A stretch of 64,000 bases of DNA, taken from Flavobacterium undicola (GTDB taxonomy: Bacteria > Bacteroidota > Bacteroidia > Flavobacteriales > Flavobacteriaceae). The position numbers and the translations under genes were made by a program. The stretch is taken from positions 178,132 through 242,131 of the forward strand of contig NZ_JAAAPM020000003.1 in the NCBI RefSeq assembly GCF_009909155.2. The letters run 5' to 3'. Positions 24,001-33,113 of the stretch are shown in pieces. The notes below the pieces were generated by a model. The model had not been told where the DNA came from and did not search any database. It saw only the letters and a list, made by a program, of their open reading frames with translations. Within the stretch, counting starts at the first letter, position 1. Every line of letters starts with the position of its first letter.

Positions 24001-25104
24001 TTGCTCAAAACAAGTTACATCAATATCTTTTAATTGTGTCCCAAAAAACGTTTTCCCAACATTCTTAAATTTGAATCGGTCGGGATGATAATACAACAAT
24101 CCGTGATTGAATGTCCCAATCCAGAGTCCGCCTTGGGAATCGTTATAAAGCGTACTTGCTTCGGTATTTACTTCGGTTCCATCAACCAACTTAAACGATG
24201 GAATAAATTGTTTTTGTTTCAGGTTCTTGTCAATCAACCACAATCCGATGGCACAACTCACCCATAAATTGCCTTTACTATCAACAGAAATCGTATTGAG
24301 CCAATAGTCGGTTTGAAGTATTTTTGTATGAGTCCGTTTTTTAATATCATACCCTAACATAATACCTCCTCCTCCATTTCGTATCTGATACAATGAATTC
24401 TCCGACTGAACAACCATCAGCGTGTTGCCATATTTCGTTGGATTTTCATTCGACAAAGAATTGGTTTTATACAACTCTTTGGCTGTTTTCAAATCATAAC
24501 AAACGATTAATCCGTTTCTATAAAAAAGAAAAAGTTGTTGGCGTATAACAGCTACATCATACAATTGGTCTTTTGATCCATTGGGAGTAGAAACATTTTT
24601 AAGAAAAATTGAAGTCTTTCCATTTTTGGCATTTCGAAATAACAACTTATCAGAAGAAGTAAGCACCCAATAATTCTGAGAAGCATCAAGAAAAAAGTCG
24701 GCAATGGGTTCTCGAATTCCCATTTTAAATAAAACGCTATCTGGTTTCGACACAAAACGTTCCTGTTTTATATCAAGAAGCATCAACTTTCCTTTGTCTT
24801 TTATCCAGACATATTCTTGGTCCACATAGCCGTGGTGAAATCCTGAATAGCCAGTGAGACGGGAAATATTATTGCCTTCTAAATGTAAATATTTAAAGGA
24901 AGTTCCATCATAAATATTGGTAACCCCTTCGGTAATGACAACCATTCGCCCATCTTGAAGCTGCAAAATAGTACGTACTCTATTTTCCGAAAGTCCATTT
25001 TTAGAATCGATGGAGGTAAATACGAAAGACTGCTGCGCATTTAGAAATACACAGAAACACAAAAACAACCCAAGTAAAATATATCGACGAAAATTGCTAT
25101 TCAT
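21097..25104 (-). CDS. Hybrid two-component system regulator (HTCS)
   Basis: A 1335-aa one-protein sensor-regulator typical of Bacteroidota PULs. The order is signal peptide, periplasmic Reg_prop/two-bladed propeller repeats (about 25-690), Y_Y_Y domain (about 700-770), a membrane segment (PIAYVLYLAIVLLLLYLSLS), histidine kinase with phospho-His in NVSHEFRTPLTL and ATPase motifs (GSGISENDLP, GSGIGLHL), receiver with Asp in DLIVSDVMMPKVDG, and an AraC-type HTH ending VGFNTQKYFSKYFKEAFG. I use ATG 25104 rather than the TTG at 25146 because it starts the signal peptide. It is 36 bp or more after the formylglycine-enzyme gene. It probably controls either the GH43/GH31 group or the starch genes. 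Confidence 0.94.
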   Translation of the reverse strand: MNSNFRRYILLGLFLCFCVFLNAQQSFVFTSIDSKNGLSENRVRTILQLQDGRMVVITEGVTNIYDGTSFKYLHLEGNNISRLTGYSGFHHGYVDQEYVWIKDKGKLMLLDIKQERFVSKPDSVLFKMGIREPIADFFLDASQNYWVLTSSDKLLFRNAKNGKTSIFLKNVSTPNGSKDQLYDVAVIRQQLFLFYRNGLIVCYDLKTAKELYKTNSLSNENPTKYGNTLMVVQSENSLYQIRNGGGGIMLGYDIKKRTHTKILQTDYWLNTISVDSKGNLWVSCAIGLWLIDKNLKQKQFIPSFKLVDGTEVNTEASTLYNDSQGGLWIGTFNHGLLYYHPDRFKFKNVGKTFFGTQLKDIDVTCFEQTAQNTILVGTKKGLYSYSPKTSKLFIFRELPADVDCLSMTKDSQNRIWICTRNKGVYCLQNNQLKHIDGLGGNCRSIAEKPDGQFLVATSDGLANFNPVSGKFQSLQLTLNGEALGSVSQLIPFDKQSFLGRSNTGLFVYNYKMNNIRQPLKELLKNENQNYTAIFKDSRGIVWIGTQDGLSVWQPSKAELHTLFTDDGLVNNSIKGIVEDKQGLIWITTAGGVSRIAVNNKGKQLRFSIANFNHYDGVIENEFTPSATFASDKGQLLMGGVNGFNIIDLQKPWSFKQLQKPLFTGLMLFGTKVKSGESYDGNTILKNAIATTKSIALNYNQNFISVDFSALNYVNPTQTYYRYRLEGVDDNWREIVAQNGTGTATYTNLASGTYVLKVKAASNSREWSKEYAEISIVVNPPFWKTPIAYVLYLAIVLLLLYLSLSYYKKWTNQQLMRKNEEKLNQMKFSFFTNVSHEFRTPLTLIITPLESILKEIKETAIESRIKLVHRHALNLQHLVNQLLDFRRLEISGEKLNLTFGDLVDFVTQFEDLFGKLAQEKQIEFSIQSEKPESFMYFDKDKLYKVINNLLSNAFKFTPAGGTITVQLSQPMENQNLDFVQLKVIDSGSGISENDLPNVFNRFYQASTTQGGSGIGLHLVKEYVALHSGDIIVESEPNVKTVFAVTIPTNLVPQKIDFETLLVVPEDTIGNQIIATPSKKETLLVVEDNDDLRHFLVTELSHKYEVFEAADGEEGEHLALSKSLDLIVSDVMMPKVDGFELCKRIKSNVQTSHIPVILLTARTSEELKMTGYQSGADEYLAKPFNLEILLLRIDKLIAQKNQRQSTFSQKLEVNPKEITITSIDEQLIEKALGYMEKNMDNPDYSVQQFSQDLGMDRTVLYKKMQSITGLAPSEFIRSIRLKRAAQLLIQGQYPVAEVAEKVGFNTQKYFSKYFKEAFGVSPSKYAQNEKNADNELL

Positions 25105-25182
25105 AATTTCTATTAATCTGTCTAAATCCAAAACGGAAATAGTCAATGACGAAACTACAAAAAAACCGTATTATAATTTAGA

Positions 25183-26247
25183 TTACTTTCGTTGAAGCAT
25201 TTTTAAATCGGCTACCGTTCTAAAACCGGCATGATTGGAACTGGAACCTTCAGCCAATGCCATTCGGGCAGAAATTCTAAAACTAGAACAATAGGATTCG
25301 TTACACAAAAAAGAACCTCCTTTTATTATTCTTTCTTTTTCAAATTGATTATTTGGATTAAAAGCTTCGGCAGCACCTTGCGGATTGCGTGTTGTTTCTC
25401 CTTTCGAAAACAATTCCTGATAATAATTTGCATTGTAATAATCCTGCGTAAATTCCCAGACATTTCCAGATAAATCATAAATTCCTAATGAATTTGGAGC
25501 AAATGATTTTACGGCAGCCAAAGCAGCATAACCGTCTTGATTACTATTATAATTTGGAAAATTACCTTGCCAGGTATTGGCTTCTTTATCTATTTTTGAC
25601 TTATCATTTCCCCAAGTGTAAATGCTGTTTTTTAAATTTCCCATAGCTGCTAATTCCCATTCGGCTTCCGTTGGCAATCTACGTTTCGCCCATTTGCAAT
25701 AAGCCTCAGCATCTTCAAAGGAAATATGCACTACCGGATAATTGTCTTTTCCTATAATATTGGATTTTTTCCCTTCAGGATGACGCCAGTTAGCTCCTGT
25801 AACCCATTTCCACCATTGTCTAAAATCAGTATAATCCGTAACATTTTTTACTTTATCATTAAAAACCAAAGAACCAGGTTGCAATAAAGAATCGGCTGGT
25901 TTAGGCGTTTCTTCAGGCAAAGTTTTTTTAAATTCTTCCCAAATAATAGGTCTTTCGGCAGTGGTGACATAATGAGTTTCGCCTACAAATTTTTTAAAAC
26001 TGGCATTGGTAACTTCGGTGATATCCATAAAAAAACCATCAACAGCAACACTATGTGCTGGTTTTTCATGTTCGAGTGCTAATCTGTCGTTTGTTTTTGC
26101 TCCTTGAGTAAACGTGTTTCCAGGCACCCAAACCATATTTGCGGGTGTAGCCACATCTTCTGGCTGTTCTTTAATAAGAGTCTGTTTTTTATTGCAAGAA
26201 CAAAGGGCGACCAACAAAAAACCAAGAATCCATTTATTTATTTTCAT
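25183..26247 (-). CDS. Formylglycine-generating enzyme (SUMF1 family) lipoprotein
   Basis: A 354-aa lipoprotein (lipobox-like LVALCSC, Cys ~17) with an FGE-sulfatase domain over residues ~35-350. The family converts a sulfatase Cys or Ser to formylglycine. Many SUMF1-like proteins lack the active site, but here both copper-binding cysteines are present in GGSFLCNESYCSSFR (Cys315 and Cys320, spaced like human C336/C341), followed by the usual SSNHAGFR. So it may be a true oxidase or a related modifying enzyme. It lies in the starch PUL, 91 bp after the GH13 gene, although no sulfatase is encoded in the window. The role there is unclear. Confidence 0.85.
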   Translation of the reverse strand: MKINKWILGFLLVALCSCNKKQTLIKEQPEDVATPANMVWVPGNTFTQGAKTNDRLALEHEKPAHSVAVDGFFMDITEVTNASFKKFVGETHYVTTAERPIIWEEFKKTLPEETPKPADSLLQPGSLVFNDKVKNVTDYTDFRQWWKWVTGANWRHPEGKKSNIIGKDNYPVVHISFEDAEAYCKWAKRRLPTEAEWELAAMGNLKNSIYTWGNDKSKIDKEANTWQGNFPNYNSNQDGYAALAAVKSFAPNSLGIYDLSGNVWEFTQDYYNANYYQELFSKGETTRNPQGAAEAFNPNNQFEKERIIKGGSFLCNESYCSSFRISARMALAEGSSSNHAGFRTVADLKMLQRK

Positions 26248-26338
26248 ACAAATTGTAGCTACTCGTTTAATTTATCTAAAAAGCTAAGAAACGCTTATAG
26301 AAACCTAAAAATTAGAATCAAACAAAGCTACTATTTTT

Positions 26339-28216
26339 TCATTCCAATTCTAGTAGCAAAACCGATTGTGCTTCAATCATAAATTCACTTTTTAAATCAA
26401 TAAGTTTTCCAGACAAAACATCTTTTCCTGATTTGAAATCTTTTATATTTTCCTGAAAGCGTTTTGTTTCGATATTTCTTGTAGTCAATCCATTATTCAC
26501 AACAACCATCACAGTTTTTTTATCGGTAAACCTAAAGTAAACATAGACATTATTTTCTGGAATATAGTGGGTCATTTTTCCGAAATGTACAGCTTCATTT
26601 TCTTTTCTCCATTGGAATAATTTAGCAGTAAAATCAAAGAATTGCTGTTCTGCCGCGGTTCTTCCCGATTTAGTAAAGGCGCTGTGGGTGTCGCCTTTCC
26701 ATCCGCCTGGAAAATCTAAGCGAATTGCTCCGTCACCTTCATTTTTATTTCCGGCCATGCCAATTTCAGAGCCATAATAGAGTTGTGGAATACCACGGAC
26801 AGTAGCAATCAGAGCCATGGCCATTTGGTACTTTTTAAAACCTTTTTTATAGATCTCGTTAAAACGTTGGGTGTCGTGATTTTCGACAAAAGTCATTATA
26901 CTATTTGGATTGGGATACAAAAAATCATTGGTGAAATTATCATAAACATTAATAATTCCTTTATCCCATGCCGATTGATTCTCTTTAAATACATTAGCAA
27001 GTGTTTCCATTAAAGTAAAATCCATTACGCTGGGTAAATAGGAATTGTAATTTTGAATGGCGGCCAGTTTACTGTCTTTTTGCCAATAAGCCATTTGTGC
27101 TTGGTCATGCATCCAAACTTCGCCTGCAATATTAAAATTAGGATATTCTTCGGTGATGGCTTTCGTCCATTTTGCGATACCTTCCTTATTATTGTACGAA
27201 TAGGTATCTACCCTAAACCCATCTAAATCGGCATATTCTATCCACCAAATGGCATTTTGAATCAAATAATTTAACACCAAAGGATTTGACTGATTTAAGT
27301 CCGGCATTGATTTTACAAACCAGCCATCCATGCACATTTTAGCGTCAATTTTGGAAGCATTGGGATCAAATTGGGTCGTCATGCGGTAATTGGTTTGTGC
27401 ATAACCCGGAAATTGATGAATCCAATCATAGGTAGGCAAATCATTTATCATCCAGTGCGCCGTTCCCCAATGGTTGGTCACATAATCCATGATGAGTTTC
27501 ATGTCTCTTTTGTGCAATTCGGCAGCCAATCTCAGGTAATCCTCATTGGTTCCATAACGCGGATCAATGCGGTACACATCCGATTGTCCGTATCCGTGAT
27601 AAGAACCTTGAGGGTCATTGTCTTCGCAAAGCGGTGTCGGCCAAAGTGCCGTAGCACCTAATTCTTTGATATAATCCAGATTTTGAATTATTCCTTCAAT
27701 ATCACCTCCATGTCTTCCGCTTGGGTTATTTCTATCAGCTTTTTCGGCAAGCATTTTTTCGCTGTCGTTTTTGGGATTTCCATTCGCAAAACGATCGGGC
27801 ATTATCAGGTAAATCATATCGGAAGCATCGTAGCTTTTGCGTGAAGCCGAATTTTCTTTGCGCTGTTTTAAAGCATATTTCTTGGTAAACGTCACTTTTT
27901 TATTTTTCGAAAAAGAAAAAAGGATATCCTGAGCGGACACATTTTTAGTGTCAATAGTTACAAAAAGATAATTAGGATTCTCTGTTTTTTGAATGGCTTT
28001 GATGGAAATCGCATTCGAAACGGCCACTTCATTTTCGGCGATATTTTTGCCATAAAATAAAATCTGCACTTCGTGATTATGCATTCCGGCATACCAAAAA
28101 GGAGGTTCTACCCTTTGTATTTGAGCGTTTGCGTGCAACGAAAATAAAAATAACATTATGAATTTTATTTTCAATAATTGTTCAAATGCCTTTTTATTAT
28201 ATTCTTTTAAATTCAT
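26339..28216 (-). CDS. susA: SusA-like GH13 neopullulanase/cyclomaltodextrinase
   Basis: A 625-aa exported GH13 enzyme. A signal peptide (hydrophobic 19-31) is followed by the cyclomaltodextrinase N-terminal domain (VEPPFWYAGMHNHEVQILFY), the barrel with nucleophile Asp in DGFRVDTYSY, acid/base Glu in NIAGEVWMHD and Asp in VENHDTQRF, and a C-terminal beta domain. It is expected to cut imported maltooligosaccharides or cyclodextrins in the periplasm, as SusA does in Bacteroides. It lies 23 bp after the two-domain lipoprotein gene in the sus operon. The symbol is given by analogy. Confidence 0.92.
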   Translation of the reverse strand: MNLKEYNKKAFEQLLKIKFIMLFLFSLHANAQIQRVEPPFWYAGMHNHEVQILFYGKNIAENEVAVSNAISIKAIQKTENPNYLFVTIDTKNVSAQDILFSFSKNKKVTFTKKYALKQRKENSASRKSYDASDMIYLIMPDRFANGNPKNDSEKMLAEKADRNNPSGRHGGDIEGIIQNLDYIKELGATALWPTPLCEDNDPQGSYHGYGQSDVYRIDPRYGTNEDYLRLAAELHKRDMKLIMDYVTNHWGTAHWMINDLPTYDWIHQFPGYAQTNYRMTTQFDPNASKIDAKMCMDGWFVKSMPDLNQSNPLVLNYLIQNAIWWIEYADLDGFRVDTYSYNNKEGIAKWTKAITEEYPNFNIAGEVWMHDQAQMAYWQKDSKLAAIQNYNSYLPSVMDFTLMETLANVFKENQSAWDKGIINVYDNFTNDFLYPNPNSIMTFVENHDTQRFNEIYKKGFKKYQMAMALIATVRGIPQLYYGSEIGMAGNKNEGDGAIRLDFPGGWKGDTHSAFTKSGRTAAEQQFFDFTAKLFQWRKENEAVHFGKMTHYIPENNVYVYFRFTDKKTVMVVVNNGLTTRNIETKRFQENIKDFKSGKDVLSGKLIDLKSEFMIEAQSVLLLELE

Positions 28217-28239
28217 GTTTTTAGTATTAAATGGTTGCT

Positions 28240-28935
28240 TTAATTGGTTTTAAAGTACCATACCTGACCTATGGTTTCTCCTCCTTTATTGTCTTTTACC
28301 ACAACTCTCCAATAATAATTTGTGGCAGCTTGCAACGGGTTTACCCCTAAAGAAGTTGATGCCAAATTGTCCCCTACTTTTGCGATAGGGGGATTTGCGG
28401 TTCCAAGATAAACATCGTAGGTAAGAACATTATTGGTATCAACATCCGTTGCTGTCCATTTCAAGATTGCTGTTGCCGGATTAATAAAAGAATTAATTTC
28501 CGGCTGAACCAATTGGGGTAAAAATGGCAGATAGTTTGCCACCGCCACCGCCTCGGTATAAAAACTATAGGTCGCTGAATAATTACTGGAGGCGTTTTTA
28601 TTGTCGGTTGCCTTTACCCTCCAATAATAAGCTGTTCCTTTATTTAAAGTTATTGTTTGCCCAATTGCAGCGCCTTCGGCCGTTTTTACAACTTGTGTAA
28701 ATTGATTGTCGGTCGCAATTTGTATCTGATAGCTAATCGGATTATTTTCAGCATCTGTCGAGGCACCCCATTCCAAACTGACGACATTGTCAATACAAAG
28801 TGTAGCGTTCGCTGGGGATACCAATGCCGGAACACTCGGTGCCGTATTTTGGGGCTCCGGTGTAGGAGATGAATCATTACCACTACAGGATAGCAATAAG
28901 AAACCAATAAAAAGGGAATAGATAATTTTTCTCAT
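28240..28935 (-). CDS. Lipoprotein with two fibronectin-type III-like domains
   Basis: A 231-aa lipoprotein (FLLLSCSGND, Cys ~17) with a short Pro/Thr linker and two repeats of an FN3-like sandwich (about 33-130 and 137-231). Each has a YYWRVKATDNK / YYWRVVVKDNK strand and ends FYTE / YFKTN. Such proteins occupy the SusF-like position in PULs and may bind glycans on the cell surface, but no known starch-binding motif is visible. It starts only 3 bp after the amylase stop, so translation is likely coupled. Confidence 0.82.
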   Translation of the reverse strand: MRKIIYSLFIGFLLLSCSGNDSSPTPEPQNTAPSVPALVSPANATLCIDNVVSLEWGASTDAENNPISYQIQIATDNQFTQVVKTAEGAAIGQTITLNKGTAYYWRVKATDNKNASSNYSATYSFYTEAVAVANYLPFLPQLVQPEINSFINPATAILKWTATDVDTNNVLTYDVYLGTANPPIAKVGDNLASTSLGVNPLQAATNYYWRVVVKDNKGGETIGQVWYFKTN

Positions 28936-28938
28936 GAT

Positions 28939-31900
28939 TTATCTTTTTATGATTGTTAAACTGACCGGATTTTCTAAACACACTTTCAGTACATAAACCC
29001 CTGCCGATTCTTTCTCTAAATGGAGCTGTACTTTTTGGTTCTGTACAGGGTAAGTTCCTTTGGAGACCAATTGTCCGCTCAAAGAATACAACCCAATAGT
29101 GACCTCTTTATCGGAAGTTGGCACTGCGATTTCAAATAGGCCATGTGTGGGATTCGGATAGCCTACAATACTCCCTAAATCGCCGACAATGCTTTTGGTA
29201 TAAACTCCTTCACAGGGCTTAGCCGACTTTACTTCCAACAAATCCCCTTTTTGTACTTGGACTGTAAAATTTGCCGAATCGGTTTCAAATTGCGGGCTGC
29301 CATTAAGAAAAACTTGATAAGGAAGCGTCCCTTCGGTAATCTCTACTGTAAGCTTATCGGAAGAAAATGTTGATTTCCCGTTTAAAGTAGTGCCTTTATT
29401 GATGGTCACGGTAAAGCATTGCTCAAAAGTTTTCCCGTCAATGGTTATACAAACCGGATAGCTTCCTGAAGCCAAATTTGGAACGGTCAGGCTATTTGTA
29501 AAATTGTAATTTGCCCCATTAATATGGGCAACATAATTATAAGTCTGGGCGGCTGTAATGATTATTTCACCATTGTTTTTGTTGACGCAAGTTTCCGATT
29601 TAGATTCAACAGTAAAATTATCCGAGGGCAATGCAAATGGAACATTTGCTGAGAAAGCAGGTTTGTTGCCATAAATCCTGAATTGACCGGCTGGAATTGC
29701 AATAGGGGCATTTACATTGGTTACATTCAATGTTGTGTTATCCATAAGATTGAACCATTCTCCGGCATAAGGAAATCCAGTGGCTACATTTTGGGTTGTT
29801 ACATCAAAATTGGCGATTATCAAAACCTGTTTCAACGTATTATCGGGCAGGGAAGCATTGGTGATTTTGATGTTTTGGGATAATGAACTTGAATTTGTCA
29901 TAGTTACCGTGCCCGAGAACACCGCTTCTTCGGTCTTTAGCTTGATTATTTTGGCCCAATCAGCATAAATTTTATATCTGTTATCGTTATCCAACCAATT
30001 ATTTATCCATTGATTTTGTGGTTTCGTATCCAATTTACAGTCGCCCGAACTAGCATCTGTTGGAGTGTTTACAATCCCGTTATTGCAGGTAAATATGGAG
30101 TCCTCATAACCTAATTCTCCAAAATGCCAAATCATTTTAGGCCCCGGAATCAATAAAGAAACGGCTCCAATTGCCGACATCCTGGATAATGCGGTATTTA
30201 GGGTTTTTACATTGTGGGAAGTATTGGTGCTGTTCCCGAATTGTAAATTTTTATACATCAAACGTTCCTCATCATGACTTTCTGCATAGCCCATTAATCT
30301 GTTTTTGGTAAACCCTCTGCTGCTGCTATTCATTCTTGCTATATTCGAAGTATAGCCCATTGAAAGGTTATTGTATTCATTGACCATTTTTCCCCACAGC
30401 ATCACGCCTTTACTTGGCGTTTCATTGATTCTATAGTTCGCCCATTGTTGCTCTTCGGCATCGGTTCCTAAATGTTCGAAAATAGTATAATGCGTTGGGT
30501 CTAAACTCCAGGAATAATCGGCATAGGATTTTAATACGGCCACACGATCCGCCCGGTAACCATTGGTACAGGCTTCGTCATTTGCGGTACATTCCTGCGT
30601 AAAACCTTTGGTTAGATCCCAACGAAATCCATCAATTTTATACTCTTCAATCCAATGTTTGATTACGCGATGAACATAATATTGGGTTCTGGGTTGTTGA
30701 TGATTAAAATCTTCCCCGACGCTATAGGAATGTTTCGCAACGGTATTAAAGTAAGGGTTTTCAGAGGAAGGGCTTCCCCAACCATCGCCATCAGGGTCAT
30801 TCATCCACATTCGGCTCATAGGATTCCGTCCAAAAGCATGATTCAAAGCAACATCAAGAATTACTGCAATTCCGTTTTGATGGCATAAATCAATGAGCTC
30901 TTTTAATTTTTCCGAAGTCCCATAAAATTTATCCAAAGCCATGTGAAAGGAGGTGTTATACCCCCAACTTTCGTTGCCTTCAAATTCCATGACAGGCAGT
31001 AATTCGATAGCATTGATATGTAAATTTTTAAAATAATCTATGCGATTAATGACATCTTGAAAATTTTTGTGCGCATCAAAATCCCGAACCAGCAATTCAT
31101 AAACCACCAATTTTTCCTTTTCAGGTTTCACAAAATTAGTTGTTGCAGCACTCCAAGAGTAAGCTGTCTGCCCAGTTTGCAGAACAGTCACTTCTCTTTC
31201 TTGCCCAACGGGAGATACCGGGAGATTAGGATAATTAGCCGCAGGGATACCTGGGTCATCAAAAGGCGATAAAACCAAAGTCGAATACGGATCAGCTGTT
31301 TTCACTAAAGCTGGCGAACCCACAAGTGGCGTTGCGTCTACAACCCAATATTGATACGTATTGTTCACACTCGATGTTAAACCCGTAAGTTCTAACCAAA
31401 ATTTTCCGGTTGCAGGATCTTTCTTCATGGCATAGTTTGCATCTGGTTGCCAGTTATTGAAACTTCCTGCTACATAAACAAAATCTTTTCCGGGTGCATC
31501 AAGAACCAAAGTCGCTCTTGTTGCATCAGCCAAATTATAATTTATTCCATCCTCGACCCCTACCGGTAAAGCCTGAGAAATTACTCCCGAATTTACAATT
31601 GCGGTGAATTTTTTTGTGAGTGTTGTAGTCCCTTGTGTTACTTCCAATTCGTAGCTTTGATTAGCCGTGATATTAGTATGATTAAAAGAATATGTAGATA
31701 TACTTGAAGCACTATTAATACTAACTCCGTTAGATTTCAAATTATAGCTGGCATTTCCATTGGTATTGGCAGCTTGTATATTCAAACTCCCTCCAGAACT
31801 GATTATTGTCGAACTATTTGCTGCCGGAGAAGTCAATGTTACTTGAAACAATCCAACATTAAAAATAAAGTCAGAACAACTGGGAGCGAGTTTCAATGTT

Positions 31901-32283
31901 TGTGTGCCATCTGCGTTTCTGAATACCATTCCCAGCTTGGTTACATTTGCTTGTTGAGTTGCATTCAATCCAAAATAAGTGCTGGGCGTAATAGTTTTAC
32001 TCCAAGTACCGTTTCCGTTGTTTGTCATTAAACCAACACCATCATCTGTTCCCCAATTCCCGACAGCTGCAATCCCAAAAGCATTTGTATCATCTCCTAC
32101 GCCCGCATGCATATATACTTTTGCAGGACTTGTTCCCATAGTATTACAAGTTGCACTCGCAAATGAAACCGTAATCGTAATTTGGTCTGTCGCATTAAAC
32201 GCAGAAGGCGTAATGGTTATTTGTGAATAAGTAAAAAGAGACAAAAAGCCGACCAATAAACTAAATAAATATTTTTTTTTCAT
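28939..32283 (-). CDS. T9SS-secreted modular alpha-amylase (GH13)
   Basis: A 1114-aa enzyme using ATG 32283, which begins the signal peptide MKKKYLFSLLVGF. The order is an N-terminal sandwich (~20-150), an Ig-like linker domain, a CBM48/E-set-type module (FVYVAGSFNNWQPDANY), the GH13 barrel with Asp in DGFRWDLTKG, Glu in YTIFEHLGTD and Asp in YAESHDEERL, a beta domain, two small sandwich domains, and a C-terminal T9SS type A sorting domain (VGYPNPTHGLFEIAV to SLTIIKR). It is the likely surface or extracellular endo-amylase that starts starch breakdown, doing the job of SusG. It lies 65 bp after the SusE-like gene. Confidence 0.92.
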   Translation of the reverse strand: MKKKYLFSLLVGFLSLFTYSQITITPSAFNATDQITITVSFASATCNTMGTSPAKVYMHAGVGDDTNAFGIAAVGNWGTDDGVGLMTNNGNGTWSKTITPSTYFGLNATQQANVTKLGMVFRNADGTQTLKLAPSCSDFIFNVGLFQVTLTSPAANSSTIISSGGSLNIQAANTNGNASYNLKSNGVSINSASSISTYSFNHTNITANQSYELEVTQGTTTLTKKFTAIVNSGVISQALPVGVEDGINYNLADATRATLVLDAPGKDFVYVAGSFNNWQPDANYAMKKDPATGKFWLELTGLTSSVNNTYQYWVVDATPLVGSPALVKTADPYSTLVLSPFDDPGIPAANYPNLPVSPVGQEREVTVLQTGQTAYSWSAATTNFVKPEKEKLVVYELLVRDFDAHKNFQDVINRIDYFKNLHINAIELLPVMEFEGNESWGYNTSFHMALDKFYGTSEKLKELIDLCHQNGIAVILDVALNHAFGRNPMSRMWMNDPDGDGWGSPSSENPYFNTVAKHSYSVGEDFNHQQPRTQYYVHRVIKHWIEEYKIDGFRWDLTKGFTQECTANDEACTNGYRADRVAVLKSYADYSWSLDPTHYTIFEHLGTDAEEQQWANYRINETPSKGVMLWGKMVNEYNNLSMGYTSNIARMNSSSRGFTKNRLMGYAESHDEERLMYKNLQFGNSTNTSHNVKTLNTALSRMSAIGAVSLLIPGPKMIWHFGELGYEDSIFTCNNGIVNTPTDASSGDCKLDTKPQNQWINNWLDNDNRYKIYADWAKIIKLKTEEAVFSGTVTMTNSSSLSQNIKITNASLPDNTLKQVLIIANFDVTTQNVATGFPYAGEWFNLMDNTTLNVTNVNAPIAIPAGQFRIYGNKPAFSANVPFALPSDNFTVESKSETCVNKNNGEIIITAAQTYNYVAHINGANYNFTNSLTVPNLASGSYPVCITIDGKTFEQCFTVTINKGTTLNGKSTFSSDKLTVEITEGTLPYQVFLNGSPQFETDSANFTVQVQKGDLLEVKSAKPCEGVYTKSIVGDLGSIVGYPNPTHGLFEIAVPTSDKEVTIGLYSLSGQLVSKGTYPVQNQKVQLHLEKESAGVYVLKVCLENPVSLTIIKR

Positions 32284-32348
32284 GATAAAAAATATAAAGG
32301 TAAAAAAGGCTACCAAATCTAGTAGCCTTTTTAGTTAATTGCATTTTA

Positions 32349-33092
32349 CTAAAGTTTAGTAATAGTATACGTTTTTGCAGTAAAATCTACCACAATTTTA
32401 TAATCACCCTCAGCAGCAACTGGAACATCAGACCCACCAGCTTCTAAAGTACCATTATTACCATCGTCACCATAATTTACATCCCAAGAATCATTTAATC
32501 TAAATTTGAAATGTGCTGCTGTCAAATGGATTGTAATTGAATATTTCTGTGTAGCTAAATCATAATCCAAATTAGTATCAGATCCCCAACCTGTTGGTGT
32601 TGCGTCACCAATGATACCCCAGTTTGGCCAAGATGGAAATGGTGTAACAACAATTCCAACTATATTAGAATACATTGGAACTAAAGCTCCAGCACTAGCT
32701 TTTACTCTTACTTCAAATTCACCCGGTGCAAAAGGAGTTGCTTTTAATGACAATGCAGCATTGTTTAATTGTTCTATAGTTACAGAAACTTGATTCTCAG
32801 AAATTACTGACCCTATAGATTGTGGAGTTTTAAATTCATTTCCTTTTTTATCTATTTCTACGGCATACGTAACTTGTACATCCCCACCGTAGTTTGCCGA
32901 TTTCCATGTGAAACGTTCTGCTTGTGCAGTTGCAGTTGCAGCTGTTAGTACATAAGCTGCACCAGTTGAAGGAGCAGTTAATACTGGAGAGTCAACTCCT
33001 TCGATAACAGGTCTGTTTTGTACATCCTCTACGCTGCAAGACAAGGCAACTACCGCAAATAAAGCAATTATTGATTTAGTTATATTTTTCAT
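32349..33092 (-). CDS. susE: SusE/SusF-type starch-binding outer-membrane lipoprotein
   Basis: A 247-aa lipoprotein (VALSCSVED, Cys ~19). The N-terminal SusE domain (~35-145) contains PVLTAPSTGAAYVL and FTWKSANYGG. The C-terminal starch-binding module (~155-247) contains WGIIGDATPTGWGSDTNL, HFKFRLNDSWDVNYG and DYKIVVDFTAKTYTI, the hallmark SusE/F repeat. It has only one such C-terminal module, fewer than Bacteroides SusE (two) or SusF (three). It binds starch at the surface to help SusCD. It lies 21 bp after the SusD gene. Confidence 0.92.
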   Translation of the reverse strand: MKNITKSIIALFAVVALSCSVEDVQNRPVIEGVDSPVLTAPSTGAAYVLTAATATAQAERFTWKSANYGGDVQVTYAVEIDKKGNEFKTPQSIGSVISENQVSVTIEQLNNAALSLKATPFAPGEFEVRVKASAGALVPMYSNIVGIVVTPFPSWPNWGIIGDATPTGWGSDTNLDYDLATQKYSITIHLTAAHFKFRLNDSWDVNYGDDGNNGTLEAGGSDVPVAAEGDYKIVVDFTAKTYTITKL

Positions 33093-33113
33093 TTTTATTA
33101 ATTTTTTAAATTA

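Noticed and set aside
25104..25146. Longer start of the hybrid regulator
   Set aside because: The extra 14 codons start with TTG and precede a complete signal peptide that has its own ATG.
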